A stretch of 64,000 nucleotides of DNA from Candidatus Acetothermia bacterium (GTDB lineage: Bacteria; Bipolaricaulota; Bipolaricaulia; RBG-16-55-9; JANLFV01): NCBI GenBank assembly GCA_024653345.1, contig JANLFV010000001.1:20387-84386 (forward strand), read 5' to 3'. Positions within the stretch are counted from its first letter, which is position 1. Each line of letters starts with the position of its first letter. The position numbers were made by a program, and so were the translations under genes. The notes beneath the pieces were generated by a model. It was not told the origin of the DNA. It saw nothing but the letters and a program-made list of their open reading frames with translations, and searched no databases. This document shows positions 7,745 to 16,739 of the stretch, in pieces.

Positions 7745-10700
7745 GGGCGCGGCAGGCCAGGAGCGGATCGGGGTCTACATCTGCCACTGCGGGGTCAACA
7801 TCGCCGAGAGGATCGATGTCGAGCAGGTGGCAGGCTTTACCTCGACCCTCCCCGGCGTGGTCGTCGCGCGGAGCTATAAGTTCATGTGCTCCGATCCCGG
7901 GCAGGAGCTGATCAAGAAGGACATCCGCGAGCAAGGGCTCAACCGCGTGGTGGTCGCGGCCTGCTCACCGCTCCTCCATGAGCGGACCTTCCGCCGGGTC
8001 CTGACGGAGGAGGGGATCACCCCGTTCTACTTCCAGATGGCCAACATCCGGGAGCAGGACTCTTGGGTCCACCGCGACGGCGGTCTGGCCACGGAGAAAG
8101 CGAAGGCTCTCGTCCGGGCAGCCGTGCGGCGGGTCTCCTACCATGAACCGCTCGAGGTCCGCGAGGTCCCGGTCAACCCTGATGTCCTGGTCGTCGGTGG
8201 AGGGATCGCCGGGATCGAGGCGGCCTTGACCCTGGCCGAGGCGGGGAAGCGGGTCTATCTCGTCGAGCGGGAGCCGTCTATCGGGGGGCATATGGCCCAA
8301 CTGGACAAGACCTTCCCGACCCTCGACTGCTCCGCCTGCATCCTTACCCCCAAGATGAGCGATGTCGGGGCCCATCCGAACATCGAGCTCCTCACCTACA
8401 GCGAGGTCGAGTCCATAGAGGGCTATGTGGGAAACTTCAAGGCCAAGATCAGGAAGAAGGCCCGCAAGGTGACTGCCGACTGCACCGGCTGCTCCGACTG
8501 CGAGGACCCTTGCCCCATCACCCTACCCTCCGAGTTCGATGAGGGGCTGCGTGAGAGGAAGGCGATCTTCCGCCCCTTCCCCCAAGCGGTCCCGAACATC
8601 TACACCATCTCCCGGAAGGGCGTCCCGGCCTGTCAGGCCTCCTGCCCCATCCATCAGAACGCTTACGGCTACATCGCCCTCGCCGCGAAGGGGAAATTCG
8701 AGGAGGCCCTCGACCTGATCCTCTGGGACAACCCTCTCCCGGCCACCCTGGCCCGTGTCTGCCACCACCCCTGCGAGGAGGACTGCAGCCGGAGGGATGT
8801 CGATCAGCCCCTGGCAATCCGCCAGCTGAAGCGGCTCGTCACTGACACGGTCGGGGAGTGGGAGCTGCCCGGGCCGGAGGCGGAGCGGGAGGAGTCGGTA
8901 GCCGTCGTCGGAAGTGGCCCGGCCGGGCTGGCCTGCGCCTACGATCTCCGTCGGAAGGGCTACCGGGTAACCGTTTACGAAGCTGAGGCCGAGCCGGGCG
9001 GAAGGCTCTCCGCCATCCCGGCGTTTCGCCTCCCCCAGGAGATCTTGGAACAGGAGATCGCCCGGCTGGAGGAGATCGGAATCGAGATCCGCCGCGGCTC
9101 CAGGGTGGAGGTTGATAAGCTCCTGAGGGAGCATCAGGCGGTCTTCATCGCCATCGGAGCCCCCTTGGAGAAGCTGGCGATCCCCGGCGCAGAGCTGCGG
9201 GGAGTGATCCGGGGGCGAGAGTTCTTGGCTTCGCTCAGGCGGGGCCGACCGCTCGAGGTGGGGCGAAGCGTCATCATCTTAGGTGATGATGACCGGGCTT
9301 TGGATATCGCCCGCGCAGCCGTCAGGCGGGGAGCTAAGGCCACCCTCGTCTCCCGTCTTCCCCAACCCAAGGCCGCCTCCGAGGAGATCGAGGCGGTTCA
9401 GGAGGAGGGGGTGAGGCTGGAGACCGCCGTCACGCCGGTGAGGATACTCGGCAACGGCAGGGTCGAGGGGTTGGAATGTAAGACTGCGGGAACGGAGTTC
9501 GTGATAGAGGGGGAGACCCTGATCATCTCCGCCGGGGGCGTTCCCGAAGCCGAGGCAGTCGCGCATCTGGGCCTCAAGCTAACTGCAGAGGGCTATCTCG
9601 CCGCCGATCCGCTCACCCTGGCCACCGATGTCGCGGGGGTCTTCGCGGGGGGCGAGTGCGTCAGCGGCCCACTGTCGGTGGTCGAGGCCATGGCGTCGGG
9701 GAGGAAGGGCGCGGAGTCGATCCATCGCTACCTCAACGGCCTCGATATGTATGGTGCCCGGGAGCTCGAGGGCCCCTACGCCAGCACAATCGAGGTCGAG
9801 ACCTCGGGCGTAGAGCAGCGCCCGCGCCAGGAGGGGCCGCGCCTGCCGGTCGCCGAGCGGAAGGGCTTCCAGGAGGTCCAACTCCCGTTGGAGGAGAGGG
9901 CGGCGCTGGAGGAGGCCGAGCGCTGCTTGAAGTGCGCCGGCTGCTGCGATTGCCGCCTCTGCTGGACGGTCTGCGAGCCCGAAGCGATCGATTACACCAT
10001 GGAAGACGAGCTTGTTGAGGTCGAGGTCGGCGCGGTGATCCTCGCTACAGGTTATAAGACCTTCGACCCCCGCAAGATCCCGCAATACGGCTATGGACGC
10101 TACGACAATGTCCTGAGCGGCTTGGAGTTCGAGCGGCTGGTCAACTCCGCCGGGCCGACCGAGGGGAAGGTCGTCCTGAAGGATGGCTCCACCCCCAAGC
10201 GGATCGCGATCATCCACTGCGTCGGCTCGCGGGATGAGCGCTTCAATCCCTACTGCTCCAAGATCTGCTGCATGTATTCCCTGAAGTTCGCCCACCTGGT
10301 GAAGGAGCGGACCGGCGCGGAAGTCTACAACTTCTACATTGACATGCGGACCTTCGGGAAGGGCTATGAGGAGTTCTACCGCCGCGTCCGGACCGAGGGG
10401 GTGAAGCTGATCCGCGGCCTACCCGGCGAGATCGTCCAGCGGGACGGGAAGCTCCATCTCATCGGCGAGAACATCCTCCTGGACGAGATGTATGACCTGG
10501 AGGTGGACATGGTGATCCTGGCGGTCGGGCTTGAGCCGCGCGCCGATGCGGAAGAGATAAGGAGGCTGTTCAACATCAGTTGCAGCCAAGACGGCTGGTT
10601 CCTCGAGCGCCACCCCAAGCTCGCCCCGGTCTCGACCTTCACCGACGGGATCTTTCTGGCCGGCGCCTGCCAAGGCCCCAAGGACATTCCGGACTCCGTC

Positions 10701-11003
10701 GCCCAAGCTGGGGCGGCCGCAGCCGGGGCGCTGGCCCTCATCGACGCCGGCCAGGTGAAGCTGGAGGCCTACACCGCGCAGATCGACGCGAGCCTCTGCT
10801 CCGGCTGCCGGACCTGTATCAGCTTGTGCCCCTTCGGGGCGATCGACTTCGACGAGGAGAGGAGAGTGGCCGTGGTCAATGCTGCCTTGTGCAAGGGCTG
10901 CGGCACCTGCGTCGCCGCCTGCCCCTCTGGGGCCGCGACCCAGGCCCACTTCAAGGACGAGCAGATCATGGCGGAGATCGAGGCCCTCCTCCAGGAGGGC
11001 TGA
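7737..11003 (+). CDS. HdrA-like electron-bifurcating flavoprotein with inserted GltD-like module
   Basis: 1088 residues, far longer than ordinary HdrA (about 650). Order: HdrA N-domain with the CHCG motif near residue 17; FAD fold (VVGGGIAG, about 152); DCSACILTPKM; a [4Fe-4S] site C249/C252/C255/C259. At about residue 297 a GltD-type N-terminal iron-sulfur domain begins (CQASCPIHQNAYGYI, CHHPCEEDC), followed by a second FAD fold (VVGSGPAGLACAYDL, about 390). HdrA sequence resumes near CCDCRLCWTVCEP, and two C-terminal ferredoxin sites follow (CSGCRTCISLCP, CKGCGTCVAACP). In this family HdrA holds the bifurcating FAD. The GltD insert may add an NAD(P)H or ferredoxin port; that is inference. 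Confidence 0.9.
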   Translation: MAEGAAGQERIGVYICHCGVNIAERIDVEQVAGFTSTLPGVVVARSYKFMCSDPGQELIKKDIREQGLNRVVVAACSPLLHERTFRRVLTEEGITPFYFQMANIREQDSWVHRDGGLATEKAKALVRAAVRRVSYHEPLEVREVPVNPDVLVVGGGIAGIEAALTLAEAGKRVYLVEREPSIGGHMAQLDKTFPTLDCSACILTPKMSDVGAHPNIELLTYSEVESIEGYVGNFKAKIRKKARKVTADCTGCSDCEDPCPITLPSEFDEGLRERKAIFRPFPQAVPNIYTISRKGVPACQASCPIHQNAYGYIALAAKGKFEEALDLILWDNPLPATLARVCHHPCEEDCSRRDVDQPLAIRQLKRLVTDTVGEWELPGPEAEREESVAVVGSGPAGLACAYDLRRKGYRVTVYEAEAEPGGRLSAIPAFRLPQEILEQEIARLEEIGIEIRRGSRVEVDKLLREHQAVFIAIGAPLEKLAIPGAELRGVIRGREFLASLRRGRPLEVGRSVIILGDDDRALDIARAAVRRGAKATLVSRLPQPKAASEEIEAVQEEGVRLETAVTPVRILGNGRVEGLECKTAGTEFVIEGETLIISAGGVPEAEAVAHLGLKLTAEGYLAADPLTLATDVAGVFAGGECVSGPLSVVEAMASGRKGAESIHRYLNGLDMYGARELEGPYASTIEVETSGVEQRPRQEGPRLPVAERKGFQEVQLPLEERAALEEAERCLKCAGCCDCRLCWTVCEPEAIDYTMEDELVEVEVGAVILATGYKTFDPRKIPQYGYGRYDNVLSGLEFERLVNSAGPTEGKVVLKDGSTPKRIAIIHCVGSRDERFNPYCSKICCMYSLKFAHLVKERTGAEVYNFYIDMRTFGKGYEEFYRRVRTEGVKLIRGLPGEIVQRDGKLHLIGENILLDEMYDLEVDMVILAVGLEPRADAEEIRRLFNISCSQDGWFLERHPKLAPVSTFTDGIFLAGACQGPKDIPDSVAQAGAAAAGALALIDAGQVKLEAYTAQIDASLCSGCRTCISLCPFGAIDFDEERRVAVVNAALCKGCGTCVAACPSGAATQAHFKDEQIMAEIEALLQEG

Positions 11004-11043
11004 TTCGAACGAGCGCCAGAAGGTGCGCGAGGTGGAAGTGACT

Positions 11044-11880
11044 ATGGGCTATGAGATCTTGGAGAAGCGGGCGCTAGCGCCGGGGATCAAGCTCTTCCGC
11101 ATCAGGGCCCCGCTGGTAGCGAGGAAAGTCCGCGCGGGCCACTTTGTGGTCATCCGCCTCGACGAGAGAGGTGAGCGGATCCCGCTCACCCCCCTGGAGG
11201 CCGATCCTCAAGCGGGGACGGTCACCCTAGTGGTCCAGGAGGTCGGGAAGACGACCAAGCAGTTGGGCGAGATGGAGCCAGGGGGTGAGCTCATGAACTT
11301 CGTCGGCCCCCTGGGGAACCCCTTCCCCGTGAAGCGATACGGGAAGGTCATCATCGTCGGCGGGGGCGTGGGGGTCGTCCCGGCCTATCATGTCGCCAAG
11401 GAGTTGAAGTCGCTCAACTGGGTGGGCTCGATCATCGGTGCTCGGACCAAAGAGCTGCTCATCCTCGAGGAGATGTTTCGCCAGATCAGCGACGAGGTCC
11501 ATATAACCACGGACGACGGCTCCTACGGGCGGAAGGGGTTCGTCACCGAGGCGCTCGATGAGCTGCTCGCTCGAGACTCGGCCGACCTGGTGGTGGCGAT
11601 TGGCCCCGTCCCGATGATGAAGGCCGCGGTGGAGGTGACGAAGCGTCACGGGGTGAAGACCCTCGTGGATGTGAACCCGATCATGGTCGATGCCACGGGG
11701 ATGTGCGGCTGCTGCCGCGTGGAGGTTGGGGGTGAGACGAAGTTCGCCTGCGTCGACGGCCCGACCTTCGACGGCTGGCTGGTCAACTTCGACCTGCTCA
11801 CCCGCCGGCTCAATCAGTATCGCGACCAGGAGCGGTTGGCGCTCGCGCGCTACGAGGAGGAGAGACGGACGAGATCATGA
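11044..11880 (+). CDS. NfnA/HydG-like ferredoxin-NAD(P)+ oxidoreductase, FAD/2Fe-2S subunit
   Basis: 278 residues. The N-terminal half is a ferredoxin-reductase FAD domain, the middle an NAD(P)-binding fold (KVIIVGGGVGVVPAYH), and the C-terminus carries a 2Fe-2S motif MCGCCRVEVGGETKFACVDG. This is the layout of NfnA, sulfhydrogenase gamma and PyrK-like proteins. Start ATG 11044 follows GAGGTGGAAG; longer in-frame reading runs inside the HdrA gene. ATGA overlap with the next gene, its NfnB-like partner, argues for a stable AB complex that moves electrons between NAD(P)H and the Hdr/hydrogenase modules. Confidence 0.9.
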   Translation: MGYEILEKRALAPGIKLFRIRAPLVARKVRAGHFVVIRLDERGERIPLTPLEADPQAGTVTLVVQEVGKTTKQLGEMEPGGELMNFVGPLGNPFPVKRYGKVIIVGGGVGVVPAYHVAKELKSLNWVGSIIGARTKELLILEEMFRQISDEVHITTDDGSYGRKGFVTEALDELLARDSADLVVAIGPVPMMKAAVEVTKRHGVKTLVDVNPIMVDATGMCGCCRVEVGGETKFACVDGPTFDGWLVNFDLLTRRLNQYRDQERLALARYEEERRTRS

Positions 11881-13331
11881 GCCCGGTGAAGCAAGAGAGA
11901 GTCCTCAAGTTATGCTACGGGAGGCTGGAGGAGGTCCCGAAGCGAGCCTGGGCGGAGCGAATCAGGGACTTCGCCGAGGTCTCGCTCGGGCTGGACGAGC
12001 GCTGGGCGCGGAAGGAGGCGACCCGCTGCTTTGTTTGCGACCACCCCAACTGCGTCGAGGGCTGCCCCGCTGAAGTGAAGATTCCCCAATTCATCGAGCA
12101 TGTCCGGAAGGGTGAATTCGAGGAAGCATTGGCGGTGATCAAGGAGACGAACAGCCTTCCCGGGGTCTGCGGCCGGGTCTGCCCCCAGGAGGAGCAGTGC
12201 GAGCGGAACTGCAAGCTGGGCCGGAAGGGCCAGCCGGTGAGCATCCTGAAACTCGAGCGGTTCGTCGCTGACTGGTGCCGGGCCCACGGTGCGGCGGAGG
12301 GGCCGAGGGTCGAGATCGAGCGGAACGGCCATAAGGTTGCCGTGGTCGGCAGCGGCCCTGCAGGCTTGACCTGTGCCGCTGACTTGGCCAAGCTCGGGTA
12401 TGAGGTGACGGTGTTCGAGGCGCTCCATGAGCTCGGCGGGGTCCTGGTATACGGGATCCCTGAGTTCCGCCTCCCCAACATCATCGTCGAGGAGGAGGTG
12501 CGGGACATTCGCAGGCTGGGGGTGGAGTTCTTGACCGATGTGATCATCGGGAAGACCCTGACCATCCAAGACCTCCGGGAGTTGGGCTATGAGGCGGTCT
12601 TCATCGGCACCGGCGCAGGAGCCCCGATTCTCCCGGACATCCCGGGGATCAACCTCAACGGGGTCTATTCCGCGAACGAGTTCCTCACCCGCTCCAACCT
12701 GATGCGGGCCTATCGGTTCCCGGAGTTCGACACCCCGATCTATGTCGGCAAGCGGGTGGCAGTAGTCGGCGGAGGGAATGTGGCGATGGACTCCGCACGG
12801 ACGGCCCTCCGGCTCGGGGCCGAGAAGGTCTATCTCGTCTACCGGCGCTCGAGAGAGGAGATGCCCGCGCGGATCGAGGAGGTCCGCCACGCCGAGGAGG
12901 AGGGGATCGAGTTCGTCCTCCTGACCAATCCCACCAGGGTCCTCGGCAGAGAGCGAGTCGAGGGGCTCGAGTGCATTCGGATGAGGCTGGGCGAGCCGGA
13001 CTCCTCAGGCCGCCGCCGGCCCATCCCCATCGAGGGCTCGGAGTTCACCATGGAGGTCGACACGGTGATCATGGCGATCGGGCAGGATGTCAACCCCCTC
13101 CTCCAACGGGCGACGGAGGGGCTTGCGCACGACCGCTGGGACCGGATTCAGGTCGATGCCACCGGGCAGACGACCCTCGAGGGTGTCTTCGCCGGGGGCG
13201 ATGTGATCAGCGGCGCGGCCACGGTGATCAAGGCGATCGGGGACGGGAAGCGGGCCGCCCGCTCGATCCACGCCTACCTCCAAGCGAAGCACGCCCCCGT
13301 GGCGGCCCAGAGGGCGGAGGTGAGAGGATGA
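11877..13331 (+). CDS. NfnB/GltD-like NADPH-dependent oxidoreductase
   Basis: 484 residues, the size of NfnB and of homotetrameric GltA-type proteins. An N-terminal iron-sulfur domain (CFVCDHPNCVEGCP, then CGRVCPQEEQCERNC) is followed by an FAD fold (VAVVGSGPAGLTCAADL) and a pyridine-nucleotide fold (VAVVGGGNVAMDSART). In NfnAB the B subunit holds the bifurcating FAD and binds NADPH. True glutamate synthase large subunit is absent here, so a role in glutamate synthesis is unlikely; the neighbours point to electron transfer with the hydrogenase. Confidence 0.9.
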   Translation: MSPVKQERVLKLCYGRLEEVPKRAWAERIRDFAEVSLGLDERWARKEATRCFVCDHPNCVEGCPAEVKIPQFIEHVRKGEFEEALAVIKETNSLPGVCGRVCPQEEQCERNCKLGRKGQPVSILKLERFVADWCRAHGAAEGPRVEIERNGHKVAVVGSGPAGLTCAADLAKLGYEVTVFEALHELGGVLVYGIPEFRLPNIIVEEEVRDIRRLGVEFLTDVIIGKTLTIQDLRELGYEAVFIGTGAGAPILPDIPGINLNGVYSANEFLTRSNLMRAYRFPEFDTPIYVGKRVAVVGGGNVAMDSARTALRLGAEKVYLVYRRSREEMPARIEEVRHAEEEGIEFVLLTNPTRVLGRERVEGLECIRMRLGEPDSSGRRRPIPIEGSEFTMEVDTVIMAIGQDVNPLLQRATEGLAHDRWDRIQVDATGQTTLEGVFAGGDVISGAATVIKAIGDGKRAARSIHAYLQAKHAPVAAQRAEVRG

Positions 13332-13807
13332 GCTTCGAGCCGAAGATCGTGGCCTTCTTCTGCAACTGGTGCACCTATACCGCGGCCGATCTGGCCGGGA
13401 CCTCGAGGATGCAATATGCCCCCAACGCCCGGATCATCAGGGTGATGTGCTCGGGCCGGGTCGACCCACAGTTCGTGCTCCAGGCCTTCCGCGAGGGCGC
13501 GGACGGGGTCCTCATCGGCGGCTGCCACCCTGGGGACTGCCACTACCAGGAGGGAAACTACAAGGCCCTGAGACGCTATCACCTCCTCGCGGCGATGCTG
13601 GAGCAGTTGGGCATCGAGCGCGAGCGGCTCCGCCTCGAGTGGATCGCCGCCTCCGAGGGGGAGAAGGTGAAGCGGGTGATCGACGAGATGACCGAGCAAC
13701 TCAAGAAACTGGGCCCGCTGAACTGGCACCGTGAGCTGGAGCCCGCTGGATCGAGCCGAAGCCCCGCGACAGGGAGTGAGAGGCCTGAGGCTAAGGAGGC
13801 GGAGTGA
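13328..13807 (+). CDS. MvhD-like hydrogenase iron-sulfur subunit
   Basis: 159 residues. The MvhD family carries one [2Fe-2S] cluster and wires the hydrogenase to HdrA. The cysteines expected are visible: FFCNWCTYTAADLAG, RVMCSGRVDP and GGCHPGDCHYQEGNY. The ATG at 13328 overlaps the upstream stop (ATGA); a longer in-frame reading lies within the previous gene and is rejected. The last about 20 residues are polar and look like an unstructured tail. Presence of MvhD next to HdrA is strong evidence that hydrogenase and Hdr form one complex. Confidence 0.93.
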   Translation: MSFEPKIVAFFCNWCTYTAADLAGTSRMQYAPNARIIRVMCSGRVDPQFVLQAFREGADGVLIGGCHPGDCHYQEGNYKALRRYHLLAAMLEQLGIERERLRLEWIAASEGEKVKRVIDEMTEQLKKLGPLNWHRELEPAGSSRSPATGSERPEAKEAE

Positions 13808-13822
13808 GGAGGCGCGCGGAGG

Positions 13823-14803
13823 ATGGCTAAACCGAAAGTCGCGTTCTATTGGTGCGGGAGCTGCGGCGGCTGCGAGGAGGCCGCCGTCGATCTCGCTGAG
13901 GATTTCCTCAAGCTGGCGGAGCAGGTGGAGCTCGTCTTCTGGCCGATCGCTCTGGACTTCAAGAAGAGCGATGTCGAGGCCCTCCCCGAGCGCGCGATCA
14001 CCGCTGCGTTCATCAACGGCTCGATCCGCCTCTCCGAGCACCAAGAGATGGCCGAGCTCCTCCGGAGCAAGTCTCAATACCTAATAGCCTACGGCAGCTG
14101 CTCCCACCTCGGGGGGATTCCAGGCTTGGCCAACCTGTGGGACGACGAGGCCATCATCGACTACATCTACCGGCAAGCGCCCTCGGTGGACAATCCCCAC
14201 GGGGCCCTGCCCCAGTCCCACCTAGAACTAGACGGCAAGGAGTTGGAGCTTCCGGAGTTCTGGGAGGCGGTGAAGGCCCTCGACCAGGCGGTGGAGGTAG
14301 ACTACTATGTGCCGGGCTGCCCTCCCACGGCTCCAGTGACCAAGAGGGCCTTCCAAACGCTCCTCTCCGGGGAGCTCCCCCCCAAGGGGACGGTCCTCGG
14401 GGCCGGGACGAGAGCGCTCTGCCACGAGTGCCCCCTGAACGAGACTAAGCCGGAAAAGCTGTCAATAAAGCGGATCAAGCGGGTCCACCAGGTGATCCCC
14501 GATCCGAACCTCTGCCTCCTCGCTCAAGGGATCCTCTGTCTGGGGCCGGCCACCCGTGAGGGGTGCGGGGCTCAATGTATCAGGGCCCATATGCCCTGCA
14601 CGGGCTGCTTCGGCCCCCTGGACCATGTGCGCGACTTCGGGGCGAAGGGCATCGCGGCCCTGGCTTCGCTCATCGACTACAACTCGGAGGAGGAGCTGAT
14701 CAAGGTCTTGCGGGAGGTGCCCGACCCGGTGGGGACCTTCTACCGCTATAGCCTTCCCACCTCGCTCCTTCGACGGAAGAGGCTCACCAAGGAGGGCAGA
14801 TGA
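13823..14803 (+). CDS. [NiFe] hydrogenase small subunit, MvhG-like (group 3c type)
   Basis: 326 residues, cytoplasmic (no Tat signal). The proximal cluster motif CGSCGGCEE opens the protein at residues 11-19, with YGSCSHLGGIPG and PGCPPTAP completing the proximal ligands. The C-terminal half has ALCHECPLNE, GPATREGCGAQC and CTGCFGP for the remaining [4Fe-4S] clusters. It passes electrons from the nickel site to MvhD. Its stop overlaps the large-subunit start by ATGA, so the two are made together. Confidence 0.94.
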   Translation: MAKPKVAFYWCGSCGGCEEAAVDLAEDFLKLAEQVELVFWPIALDFKKSDVEALPERAITAAFINGSIRLSEHQEMAELLRSKSQYLIAYGSCSHLGGIPGLANLWDDEAIIDYIYRQAPSVDNPHGALPQSHLELDGKELELPEFWEAVKALDQAVEVDYYVPGCPPTAPVTKRAFQTLLSGELPPKGTVLGAGTRALCHECPLNETKPEKLSIKRIKRVHQVIPDPNLCLLAQGILCLGPATREGCGAQCIRAHMPCTGCFGPLDHVRDFGAKGIAALASLIDYNSEEELIKVLREVPDPVGTFYRYSLPTSLLRRKRLTKEGR

Positions 14804-16263
14804 GGAAGATCACCATTGATCCGATCACCCGCTTGGAGGGCCATGGGAAGATCGTCATCTTCCTCAATGATCGAGGGGATGTCGAGCGGGCTTACCTCCA
14901 GATCCCGGAGCTAAGGGGGTTCGAGAAGTTCTCCCAGGGGAGGCTGGCCGAGGACATGCCCCAGATCACCTCCAGGATCTGCGGGGTCTGCCCCTGGGCC
15001 CACCACATGGCCGCCACCAAGGCCCTGGATGACCTTTACAAGGTCGACCCGCCCGCGGCGGCGAAGAAGATCCGCGAGCTGGCTTACAATGTGTTCATCT
15101 TCGAGGATCACGCGATCCATCTCTTCTACCTTGGCGGGCCGGACCTCTTTGTGGGCCCCAGAGCCCCCAAGGCCGAGCGGAACATCCTCGGGGTGATCGG
15201 GAAGGTCGGCCTGGAGGTGGGCAAGCGGGTGATCGGGATGAGGAGGGAGCTGCGCGAGCTGGAGGCTCTCGTCGGCGGGCGGACGATCAACCCGGTGATG
15301 GGCCTCCCCGGCGGGGTCTCCAAGGCCCTCACAGCCGAGGACCAGAAGAGATTTCAGGAGACGGCCGCCCGAGCGGTCGAGTTCGCCCTGTTCACCCTCC
15401 AGCTGTTCAAGAAGACCTTGCAGGATAACCCGCAATATCTCGAGCTGATCAAGTCCGAGGCCTACACCCACAAGACTTATTACATGGGCTTGGTCGATGA
15501 CCGGGACAGGGTGAACTTCTATGACGGCCAGGTCCGAGTGGTCGATCCCTCGGGCAAGGAGTTCGCCAAGTTCAGGGCCCAGGATTATCTGGAACATATC
15601 GCTGAGCACGTCGAGCCGTGGAGTTACACCAAGTTCTCCTTCTTGAAGAAGGTGGGGTGGAAGGGCTTTGTCGACGGGCCGGATTCGGGGATCTTGGCCG
15701 TGGCTCCATTGGGAAGGCTCAATGCCGCTTCAGGGATGGCCACCCCCGAGGCCCAAGCTGCCTACGAGGAGTTCTACGATTTCTTCGGCGAAAGGCCGGT
15801 CCACCATACTCTAGCAACCCACTGGGCGAGGATCGTGGAGATGATCTACGCCGGGGAGCGGATCAAGGAACTGGCCGATGATCCCGAGATCACCGATCCT
15901 AAGGTCCGCCTCCTCCCCACCGCCATCCCGAAGGAGGGGATCGGGGTGGTCGAGGCCCCGCGGGGGACGCTGATCCACCACTACAAGACCGATGAGCGCG
16001 GCGTGATTGAGGAGGCGAACTTGATCGTGGCCACGCAGAACAACTCCGCTCGGATCGCGATGTCCGTGGACAAGGCCGCGAGAGAGGTCATCCACGGCGA
16101 CGGCCAGCTCGATGAGGGGCTCCTCAACATGGTGGAGATGGCCTTCCGAGCCTACGACCCCTGTCATGCCTGCGCCACCCACGCCCTCCCCGGGCAGATG
16201 CCGCTCCTCGTCGAGGTCTACGACCATCGTGGGGAGCTCCTAAGAGAACTCCGGCGAGGTTAG
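14800..16263 (+). CDS. [NiFe] hydrogenase large subunit, MvhA-like (group 3c type)
   Basis: 487 residues. The nickel ligands are in RICGVCPWAHH (about residue 57) and DPCHACATH (about 452). After the last histidine comes a 26-residue tail that the maturation protease is expected to remove; the protease gene follows 3 bp later. There is no signal peptide on the partner, so the enzyme is cytoplasmic. It oxidises or evolves H2 and feeds or drains the HdrA/NfnAB modules of the same operon. Confidence 0.95.
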   Translation: MRKITIDPITRLEGHGKIVIFLNDRGDVERAYLQIPELRGFEKFSQGRLAEDMPQITSRICGVCPWAHHMAATKALDDLYKVDPPAAAKKIRELAYNVFIFEDHAIHLFYLGGPDLFVGPRAPKAERNILGVIGKVGLEVGKRVIGMRRELRELEALVGGRTINPVMGLPGGVSKALTAEDQKRFQETAARAVEFALFTLQLFKKTLQDNPQYLELIKSEAYTHKTYYMGLVDDRDRVNFYDGQVRVVDPSGKEFAKFRAQDYLEHIAEHVEPWSYTKFSFLKKVGWKGFVDGPDSGILAVAPLGRLNAASGMATPEAQAAYEEFYDFFGERPVHHTLATHWARIVEMIYAGERIKELADDPEITDPKVRLLPTAIPKEGIGVVEAPRGTLIHHYKTDERGVIEEANLIVATQNNSARIAMSVDKAAREVIHGDGQLDEGLLNMVEMAFRAYDPCHACATHALPGQMPLLVEVYDHRGELLRELRRG

Positions 16264-16266
16264 CCG

Positions 16267-16731
16267 ATGCTGATCCTCGGCCTGGGAAATGAGCTTCTCC
16301 GAGACGACGGCCTAGGCCTGTGGGCCGTGCGGATCTTGAAGGAGCTCGTTCATGATGGCGGGGTCACCTTCGCCGAGAGCTGGCGGGGCGGGTTGGAGCT
16401 ACTGGACCTGCTGGAAGGCCACGAGCGAGCGATCATCATCGATGCCCTGATCCCCGGGGAGGAGCCAGGCAGGATCCGGCGGCTCACCTTAGATGAGCTC
16501 GAAGCTCCGGCGGAGGCGCTCACCCCCCATCGTGCAGGCCTGAGGGAGGTGGCAGCCCTGGCCGAGAGGCTCGGGCTGGACTTCCCCCGCGAGGTGATAA
16601 TCTACACCGTGGATGTAGCTGACATCCAGACGGTCGAGGAGGGGCTGAGCGGGCCGGTGGCTGAGGCTCTGCCGCGGCTGGTCGAGCTGGTCAGAGCAGA
16701 GCTGGCCGCGGTCGCCCCCCGATCGCTGTAA
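16267..16731 (+). CDS. Hydrogenase maturation protease (HyaD/HycI family)
   Basis: 154 residues. It begins with LILGLGNELLRDDGLGLWAV, the family motif whose acidic residue binds nickel, and has a second acidic site in IIIDALIPG and a histidine in TPHRAGL. By family it cuts the C-terminal tail of the large subunit once nickel is inserted. It is the last gene of the redox operon. No hyp genes for the Fe(CN)2CO cofactor are in the window, so they must be elsewhere. Confidence 0.92.
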   Translation: MLILGLGNELLRDDGLGLWAVRILKELVHDGGVTFAESWRGGLELLDLLEGHERAIIIDALIPGEEPGRIRRLTLDELEAPAEALTPHRAGLREVAALAERLGLDFPREVIIYTVDVADIQTVEEGLSGPVAEALPRLVELVRAELAAVAPRSL

Positions 16732-16739
16732 TCTTCCCC

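Noticed and set aside
11877..13331. True glutamate synthase small subunit
   Set aside because: No large glutamate synthase subunit is nearby and the gene sits inside the hydrogenase/Hdr operon next to an NfnA-like partner, so an NfnB-like role is more likely.
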